Origin: Trueperaceae bacterium
Lineage (GTDB): Bacteria > Deinococcota > Deinococci > Deinococcales > Trueperaceae
Assembly: GCA_007130445.1 (NCBI GenBank)
Contig: SLSM01000407.1
Coordinates: 1-17,787, forward strand
DNA: 17,787 bases
Direction: 5' to 3'
Shown: piece after piece, positions 12,999-17,787 of the stretch
How positions within the stretch are numbered: position 1 is the first letter of the stretch
Layout: each line of letters opens with the position of its first letter
Translations under genes and position numbers: made by a program
Notes under the pieces: generated by a model
Seen by the model: only the letters and a program-made list of their open reading frames with translations
What the model was told of the DNA's origin: nothing
Databases searched by the model: none

Positions 12999-13313
12999 TC
13001 ACGGCGCGACGTCCGGCACCCCTTCGCTCGCGCGGCGCTCGCCCTCGATCCGGCTCCGCTCGTGCTTCGGCCGCATCAGCGCCACCACCACCTCGTACGC
13101 CTCCGGCGTCGATGCGCTCCGCACCACGCACACGTCGAGGCCGAGCCCTTCGAACACCAGCGACATCGCCCGCAACACCACCATCCGCGAGCCACTCACG
13201 ACGACCAGCGTCACGTCGGTCGCGCGCCGGCCATCGCCGAAACCGACGGTCACCCCCAGCTCCTTCGCCCTGGCCCGCAAGCGCTGGCGAAGCCGCGCCA
13301 CCGACGGTTTCAC
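12999..13313 (-). CDS. Small hypothetical protein downstream of proS (104 aa)
   Basis: Basic N-terminus (KPSVARLRQRLRARAKELG), then a compact alpha/beta-looking part TDVTLVVVSGSRMVVLRAMS, FEGLGLDVCVV, YEVVVALM, and a charged tail. GTG 13313 is chosen because GGAG stands 6 nt upstream; an alternative GTG at 13340 lies 2 nt after the proS stop. It is co-directional with proS and almost certainly in the same operon, 29 nt after it. Family not recognised. Confidence 0.65.
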   Translation of the reverse strand: MKPSVARLRQRLRARAKELGVTVGFGDGRRATDVTLVVVSGSRMVVLRAMSLVFEGLGLDVCVVRSASTPEAYEVVVALMRPKHERSRIEGERRASEGVPDVAP

Positions 13314-13342
13314 GGGGGACTCCGCGGTCCGGCGCTGCACGC

Positions 13343-14791
13343 TCAGTACGCCTTCGCGAACACGACCTTGACGGGGTACCCCGAGGGCCGACCGGTATGG
13401 ACGCACACCGAACCCTCGGCGGGAATGCCATCGAGCGGGATGCAGCGAACGGTCGCCTTGGTCGCCTCCTGGATCGCCGCCTCGGAGGCCGGGTCGCCAC
13501 AGTGCGTCGCGATGGCGAAACCGGCCTCGACCTGTTCGACCAGCTCGTCGTACGTGTGCACCTCGCGCATCCGCTCGGCCCGGAAGTCGAGCGCGCGCTG
13601 GAAGAGCCGTTCGTGGAAACCGTCCAGGCCGTCCACGAGGTACTCGACCAGGCCGCTGAGCGGCACCGCCGTCTTGTCGTCGGCGAGGCGGTCCTTCACC
13701 AGCGCCGTGCCGGCGTCCAGGTCCTTCGGCCCGAGTTCGACGCGCAGCGGCACGCCCTTGCGCTCCCACTCGTTGAACTTCCACCCCGGGCTCATGCCGT
13801 CGCGGTCGTCGACCTTCACGCGCACGCCCGCAGTGCGCAGCTCCGCAGCGACGCGGTCGACCTCGGCCCCCACGCGCACCTTGGCGTCCTCGTCGTTGCC
13901 GCGCGCGATCGGCACGATCACGATCTGGTGCGGCGCCAGCTTGGGCGGCATCACCAACCCGGCATCGTCGCCGTGCGACATGATGATCGCCCCGATCATC
14001 CGCGTCGAGAGTCCCCACGAGGTGGTGTGCGCGAACGCCTGCTGGTTGTGCACGTCGTTGAAGGTGATGCCGAACGCCTTGGCGAAGTTCGTGCCCAGGT
14101 AGTGGCTCGTCCCCGACTGGAGCGCCTTGCCGTCGCGCATCATCGCCTCGATGGTCAGCGTCTGCATGGCGCCGGCGAAGCGCTCGCCCTCGGTCTTCTC
14201 GCCCCGGATCACCGGCACGGCCGCGAACTGCTCCGCGAAGGTCGCGTAGACGTCGAGCATCTGCCGCGTCTCGGCGCGCGCCTCTTCCTCGTCGGCATGG
14301 GCCGTGTGCCCCTCTTGCCACAGGAACTCGGTCGTGCGCAGGAACGGACGCGTGCGCATCTCCCAGCGCACGACGTTGCACCACTGGTTGTAGAGCAGCG
14401 GCAGGTCGCGGTAGCTCTGGATCCACTTGGCGTACAACTCGCCGATGATCGTCTCGGACGTGGGCCGGATCGCGAGCGGCTCGTCGAGCTCCTGCCCGCC
14501 CGCGTGGGTGACCACCGCCAGCTCGGGCGAGAAGCCCTCGACGTGCTGCGCCTCGCGCTGGAAGTAGCTCATCGGGATCAGCATCGGGAACGACAGGTTC
14601 TCGTGGCCCGTCGCCTTGAACATCGTGTCGAGCTCGCGCTGGATGTGCTCCCACAGGGCGTACCCGTACGGCCGGATCACGAACGCGCCGCGCACCGGAC
14701 CCAGGTCGACCAGGTCGGCCTTGTAGACGAGCTCGTTGTACCAAGCGCTGAAATCGGTGGATTGGGGCGTCAGGCCCTGCTGCTTCGCCAT
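13343..14791 (-). CDS. proS: Prolyl-tRNA synthetase, archaeal/eukaryotic type
   Basis: A 482-aa class IIa synthetase that charges tRNA-Pro with proline. It is of the short archaeal/eukaryotic type without an editing insert, as in Thermus thermophilus: N-terminal TDFSAWYNELVYKADL, class II motif 2 in RPFLRTTEFLWQEGHTAH, motif 3 in STRMIGAIIMSHGDDAGL, an anticodon-binding domain, and a C-terminal domain ending in tyrosine (FAKAY, Y482), a hallmark of this type. In the C-terminal zinc domain, two of the four expected cysteine ligands are present (C431, C463) and two are replaced (S436, T466). The ATG at 14791 has TACGCT 10 nt upstream; the frame stays open further upstream as non-homologous read-through. 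It is followed by the 104-aa gene. Confidence 0.97.
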   Translation of the reverse strand: MAKQQGLTPQSTDFSAWYNELVYKADLVDLGPVRGAFVIRPYGYALWEHIQRELDTMFKATGHENLSFPMLIPMSYFQREAQHVEGFSPELAVVTHAGGQELDEPLAIRPTSETIIGELYAKWIQSYRDLPLLYNQWCNVVRWEMRTRPFLRTTEFLWQEGHTAHADEEEARAETRQMLDVYATFAEQFAAVPVIRGEKTEGERFAGAMQTLTIEAMMRDGKALQSGTSHYLGTNFAKAFGITFNDVHNQQAFAHTTSWGLSTRMIGAIIMSHGDDAGLVMPPKLAPHQIVIVPIARGNDEDAKVRVGAEVDRVAAELRTAGVRVKVDDRDGMSPGWKFNEWERKGVPLRVELGPKDLDAGTALVKDRLADDKTAVPLSGLVEYLVDGLDGFHERLFQRALDFRAERMREVHTYDELVEQVEAGFAIATHCGDPASEAAIQEATKATVRCIPLDGIPAEGSVCVHTGRPSGYPVKVVFAKAY

Positions 14792-14801
14792 GTCGAGGAG
14801 C

Positions 14802-14908
14802 AGCGTACCAGGCGCGGCCCGAGCCCGGGCAGCGGCTCGCACGTCCGTGCCAGGCACGCGCGCCGGTCGTGCACGAACCACGCGGCGGCGCACGGTTGCA
14901 CGTACGAT
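14802..14908. promoter_or_regulatory. Divergent proS / DCC1 promoter region with dyad
   Basis: Two -10-like boxes face away from each other: TACGCT on the minus strand (14802-14807, 10 nt before proS) and TACGAT on the plus strand (14903-14908, 10 nt before the DCC1 gene). Between them is a perfect inverted repeat CGTGCCAGGCACG (14846-14858). No clear -35 boxes. Confidence 0.35.
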
Positions 14909-14918
14909 CGCAGGAGCC

Positions 14919-15392
14919 ATGGCCACCCGCTCCCCCACCCCCGCCGAACTCGCCGCGGCCGCGCCGCACCTGCCCGTGGCGCTGTACGACGGCGCCTGCG
15001 TGTTCTGCACCGCGCAGGCGGCGCGCGCCCGGCGCTGGGCGCGCGGTGGACTCGCCGTCCGGCCGCTGCAGGAGGCGCTCGTCGACGTCCCGTGGGTCGA
15101 TCCCGACGACGCGCTCGAGGCTTTGCACCTGGTCGATCGCGACGGGCGCAGCTACGTCGGCGCCGCCGCGATCGTGCGGCTGCTGCGACTCACCCGGCCC
15201 CTGCTCGGCGTGCTGGTCTTGCCGTACCACCTGCCGGGGGTGCGCTGGCTCGCCGAGCGGGCCTATGCGAGCGTGGCGGCTCGGCGTTACGACATCGCCG
15301 GGCGCCACGACGCCTGCGAATCCGGCGCGTGCGGCGTGCCGTGGGCGGAGCGCACGGACGACGGTCCCGACGGCCGTGCCGGCGACGCGTGA
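14919..15392 (+). CDS. DCC1-like thiol-disulfide oxidoreductase family protein (DUF393)
   Basis: A 157-aa protein with the DUF393/YuxK hallmark near the N-terminus: ALYDGACVFCTAQA with C27 and C30 as a thioredoxin-like CxxC pair following the D-G. The middle part GAAAIVRLLRLTRPL and the segment LPGVRWLAERAYASVAARRY are typical of the family. Two more cysteines near the end (ACESGACG) are extra. The exact redox partner is unknown for the family. The ATG at 14919 gives the canonical length; the frame is open upstream through the promoter region but without homology. Divergent from proS, convergent with the Usp fusion gene. Confidence 0.88.
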   Translation: MATRSPTPAELAAAAPHLPVALYDGACVFCTAQAARARRWARGGLAVRPLQEALVDVPWVDPDDALEALHLVDRDGRSYVGAAAIVRLLRLTRPLLGVLVLPYHLPGVRWLAERAYASVAARRYDIAGRHDACESGACGVPWAERTDDGPDGRAGDA

Positions 15393-15432
15393 CGAGGGCG
15401 ACAGCGGCGCTCGAACCGGCCACCCGCCACGG

Positions 15433-17121
15433 TTACAGCACCAACACCGGCCTGCCGGCGAGCACCAGCGTCCGCTCGAGCACCCCGCCGAGCAGTGACT
15501 CCAGCCAGCGCGAGTAGCGGTAGCTGCCCATCAGCACGAGGTCGCAGTCGCGCTCCTCGGCGACGGCGACAAGGGCGTCGGGCACCGCTCCGCGACGATC
15601 GACGTAGTCGGCCGCGACGCCGAAGCGCTCCAGATAGCGCCTGGCCGCGTCGAGGGTCGCGGCCGCATTGCGCTGCAGCTCCGCGACGGTGCACACCACC
15701 AGCGTGGTGTCCCACTTCGCCGCCAGGTACGCGCCGACGAAGAGCGCCTGATCGGCACGTGAGCCACCGTCGTAGGCGACGAGGGCACGCGCCAGCGGCC
15801 GTGGCGCGCCGATCGACACGAGCACCGGGCGCGGCGAGCGCCGCAGCAACCCCTGGTAGCGCGTTGCCAGTCGCCACTCGCTGCCGCCCGGGGCGGGGAT
15901 CACCAGGGGGGCCACCACCACGTCGACCCACGCGGCCCGCTCGCGCAGCGCCGCCACCGGGTCGCCGACGGTGACCGCGAACTGGACCTCGATGCCGGCG
16001 CTCGCCCCCACCTGCGCGACCGCCGCGCGGAGTTCGGCGACGTCGTCGCTCTCGACGGCTGCGGCGTCGGGCACCACGTGCAGCCCGTAGACCCGCGAGC
16101 GCTCACGCTGCGCCACCAGCAACGCCTGCTCGAGCGCAGCGATACCGTGCACCACGTCGGGGATCGAGACCAGCAGGTCGTCGGCGATCGCCACCTCGCC
16201 CTCGCGGCCCTCGGTCTTGCGCGCGCGCACTTCGCGCAAGACGCCCTCGCGGCGCTCGGTGTCGAGCCGCGGGCCGCCCTCGGTGCCGAGCGCCTCGGCG
16301 ATCGTCTCGCTCGGGAGCGTGAAGCCCAGTTCCTGTTCCAGGCGGCCGCGATGCTCCGAGAGCCACAGGTAGAGGTCGGTCTCCGTGCGGCCCGGGAAGT
16401 CACGCATGACGCCACCGGCGCGGATCGACGCAACCACCGGCTGGTAGACGGTGTCGTACCAATGCGCCACGGCCTCGTCGAACGGGACGTCGCGCTCCTC
16501 GTCGAGGCCCATGAAGTAGTGGTGCACGTCGATGTGTTCTCGCAGGCGCTCGAAGGCGCCGGGCACCGTCACCGCCAGGCTGGCATCGGGGCGGAGTTCG
16601 TCGATGCCGGTCGACTCGTTGAAACGCGAGTGCTCCTCGAGCAGGATCAGGTCGCTGGGGTCGACGTCGGCGCTCAGCGGCACGCGGGCGTGCACGGGCG
16701 TGACGAAGGCCTGGATGGTGGGCGCGCCCAATTGGCGTGCGACCGAGACGCGATGGTTGCCGTCTCGCACGAAATAGGCCTGGCCGATCCGGTACAACTC
16801 CACCGGCGGTGTGCCCGTGGGACCGGTCATCGCCACGCTCACACCGACCCAGCGGGCCTTGTCGGCGTCGATCCGGGGCAGGAACTCACGGGTGAAGTCG
16901 TTGTAGCGGCCGACGCTGCCGACGATCGCGTCGAGCGGCACGTCCTCGAGCACCGGCAGCGACGACTCGACGGCGTGCAGGCGGCGGCGCACGTCCTCGT
17001 ACGACAGCAGCTTGCGCTCATCTGCGCCGAACGCCGCCAGGACCGACCGGAGGTTGGCCTTGCGGCGCGCTCGCGAGAACGCCTCCGCAGCTTCGTACGC
17101 CCCGGCCCGATCGCTCGTCAC
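15433..17121 (-). CDS. ParB-like N-terminal domain fused to universal stress protein domains
   Basis: A 562-aa protein. Residues about 40-190 carry a ParB/sulfiredoxin-like motif, YFVRDGNHRVSVARQLGA (116-133). A linker of mainly helical sequence follows, then two UspA-like domains (about 305-440 and 445-562). In the last domain the ATP-binding loop reads MGSYRYSRWLESLLGG: the second glycine of G-2x-G-9x-G is arginine (535), so nucleotide binding is uncertain. The first Usp unit lacks a clear loop. The architecture is one I recall in Chloroflexota and related groups; function is unknown, presumably stress-related. GTG 17121 is chosen because CATGAT lies exactly 6 nt upstream and homology begins soon after. 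The stop is TAA. Confidence 0.85.
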   Translation of the reverse strand: MTSDRAGAYEAAEAFSRARRKANLRSVLAAFGADERKLLSYEDVRRRLHAVESSLPVLEDVPLDAIVGSVGRYNDFTREFLPRIDADKARWVGVSVAMTGPTGTPPVELYRIGQAYFVRDGNHRVSVARQLGAPTIQAFVTPVHARVPLSADVDPSDLILLEEHSRFNESTGIDELRPDASLAVTVPGAFERLREHIDVHHYFMGLDEERDVPFDEAVAHWYDTVYQPVVASIRAGGVMRDFPGRTETDLYLWLSEHRGRLEQELGFTLPSETIAEALGTEGGPRLDTERREGVLREVRARKTEGREGEVAIADDLLVSIPDVVHGIAALEQALLVAQRERSRVYGLHVVPDAAAVESDDVAELRAAVAQVGASAGIEVQFAVTVGDPVAALRERAAWVDVVVAPLVIPAPGGSEWRLATRYQGLLRRSPRPVLVSIGAPRPLARALVAYDGGSRADQALFVGAYLAAKWDTTLVVCTVAELQRNAAATLDAARRYLERFGVAADYVDRRGAVPDALVAVAEERDCDLVLMGSYRYSRWLESLLGGVLERTLVLAGRPVLVL

Positions 17122-17123
17122 GC

Positions 17124-17136
17124 TGGCATCATGCCA
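17124..17136. promoter_or_regulatory. Palindrome over the Usp-fusion promoter
   Basis: TGGCATCATGCCA is a 6-bp inverted repeat around one base and contains the minus-strand -10-like CATGAT (17128-17133). Its position 2 nt before the GTG start suits an operator or autoregulatory site. Confidence 0.4.
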
Positions 17137-17191
17137 CGCGGCGTTCGCGGCTCCTGCGCTCGCGCTGCGGCGCACCGGCGGCGGCGACGGG

Positions 17192-17197
17192 TATACT
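17192..17197 (+). promoter_or_regulatory. metG promoter -10 box TATACT
   Basis: Perfect consensus -10 TATACT preceded by GGG, with no recognisable -35. It lies about 200 nt upstream of the metG start, giving a long leader. Confidence 0.65.
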
Positions 17198-17206
17198 CCC
17201 GCTGAG

Positions 17207-17248
17207 ATGCAGCGCCGCTCGATGTCGCCACGCCCTGCCCGAGCCTGA
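17207..17248 (+). CDS. 13-codon upstream ORF in metG leader
   Basis: ATG 9 nt after the -10 box. It encodes MQRRSMSPRPARA and stops at TGA (17246-17248) within the leader hairpin. There is almost no room for a Shine-Dalgarno. Two of 13 codons are Met. A role in regulation is inferred from position only. Confidence 0.35.
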   Translation: MQRRSMSPRPARA

Positions 17249-17277
17249 CCGGTCGTCCGGTCGGGACGGCAGGGCGT
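17230..17277 (+). promoter_or_regulatory. Structured metG leader hairpin
   Basis: Outer perfect stem ACGCCCTGCC (17230-17239) with GGCAGGGCGT (17268-17277), and an inner 9-bp stem CCTGACCGG / CCGGTCGGG (17244-17265, one wobble) with loop TCGT. A third short GGCGCC stem follows at 17287-17307. No T-tract and no recognisable T-box or known riboswitch. Confidence 0.55.
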
Positions 17278-17399
17278 CGCCTCGGCGGCGCCCTTTCGCA
17301 TGGCGCCCGGTCGACGACGCGGCTTGCACGTTCGGCCGCACACGCCCCGCCGAACGCGGCACGGCGGCACGAGGCGCACCAGACCCCGCGGAGGCACCA

Positions 17400-17787
17400 G
17401 TGAACCCCCAGCAGCCCGACACCGCCAACGGCGCCAGCGCACCCGGCACGTACTACGCGACCACACCGATCTTCTACGTCAACGCCGCGCCACACATCGG
17501 CCACGCCTACACCACCATCCTTGTCGACGTCGTCACGCGTTTCCACCGCCTCAAGGGCGACGACACCTTCTTCCTCACCGGCACCGACGAGCACGGTGAG
17601 AAGGTGGCCAAGGCCGCTGCTCGCGCCGGCGTGACGCCGCAGGCGTACACCGACCACGTGGCGGCGCAGTTCCGCAGCACGTGGGACGGCATGGGCATCG
17701 CCTACGACGAGTTCATCCGCACCACCGAGCCGCGCCACCAGGCGGTGGTGCGCGAGGTGCTGCAGAAGGTCTACGACAACGGCGACA
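17400..17787 (+). CDS. metG: Methionyl-tRNA synthetase, 3' end outside window
   Basis: The first 129 codons of a class I synthetase that charges tRNA-Met. The Rossmann entrance YYATTPIFYVNAAPHIGHAYT holds the HIGH motif as HIGH in PHIGHA, and TGTDEHGEKV is the conserved segment following it; both are diagnostic of MetRS. The gene runs off the right edge. The start is a GTG with GGAGG (17390-17394) 5 nt upstream; the first ~17 residues (NPQQPDTANG...) are a variable extension. It is divergent from the Usp fusion gene and sits behind a roughly 200-nt structured leader with a small upstream ORF. Confidence 0.96.
   Translation, partial: MNPQQPDTANGASAPGTYYATTPIFYVNAAPHIGHAYTTILVDVVTRFHRLKGDDTFFLTGTDEHGEKVAKAAARAGVTPQAYTDHVAAQFRSTWDGMGIAYDEFIRTTEPRHQAVVREVLQKVYDNGD

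Noticed and set aside
12962..15517. Long open frames on both strands across proS
   Set aside because: proS with all class II motifs occupies one frame; the others are compositional shadows. Only the 12999-13313 part of the minus frame is accepted as a separate gene.
17198..17399. T-box leader upstream of metG
   Set aside because: No T-box sequence, no specifier loop arrangement and no terminator with a T-tract are visible.
1..17787. tRNA/rRNA genes, CRISPR arrays, insertion sequences, prophage
   Set aside because: None seen on reading both strands: no spaced direct repeats, no transposase or integrase motifs, no tRNA-like cloverleaf recognised.

Overview
The window is GC-rich bacterial chromosome (visibly well above 60% GC) with densely packed genes, most of them on the minus strand. 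I infer a member of Deinococcota, possibly a Truepera-like lineage. The reasons are an archaeal/eukaryotic-type prolyl-tRNA synthetase ending in the diagnostic C-terminal tyrosine (the form found in Thermus), and many genes with a TANNNT hexamer only 5-6 nt before the start codon and no Shine-Dalgarno. That is the signature of leaderless mRNAs, which are common in Deinococcus. This is inference: the universal-stress-protein architecture at the right end is also one I associate with Chloroflexota.

Layout, left to right: a CPBP-family membrane protease entering from the left edge (+); a class I/II PLP aminotransferase (-); a vapBC toxin-antitoxin operon (-) with a palindromic operator; a membrane-anchored ExeM/NucH-like nuclease (+); a coupled operon ribH - TspO-like membrane protein - small cysteine protein (-); a secreted protein (-); galE (-); ilvE (+); a lipoprotein (-); a 113-aa orphan (+); an ABC-2 exporter (permease and ATPase, -) behind a 59-aa small ORF and a near-consensus promoter; a small-protein operon (84 aa and 47 aa, -) behind a leader that looks like a transcription attenuator; a 104-aa unknown and proS (-); a DCC1-type thiol oxidoreductase (+); a ParB-like/Usp fusion protein (-); and the 5' end of metG (+) behind a structured leader with a 13-codon upstream ORF.

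Most of the window is housekeeping metabolism (amino acids, riboflavin, UDP-galactose, two tRNA synthetases). The least explained part is about 10.7-13.0 kb. There a 30-codon leader ORF, mutually exclusive antiterminator and terminator hairpins, two small proteins, a terminator, a strong promoter with a dyad, another small ORF, a hairpin and an ABC exporter all lie on one strand. Convergent gene pairs are separated by long perfect GC hairpins without a T-tract, which probably act as bidirectional terminators. No tRNA, rRNA, CRISPR array, insertion sequence or phage gene was found.
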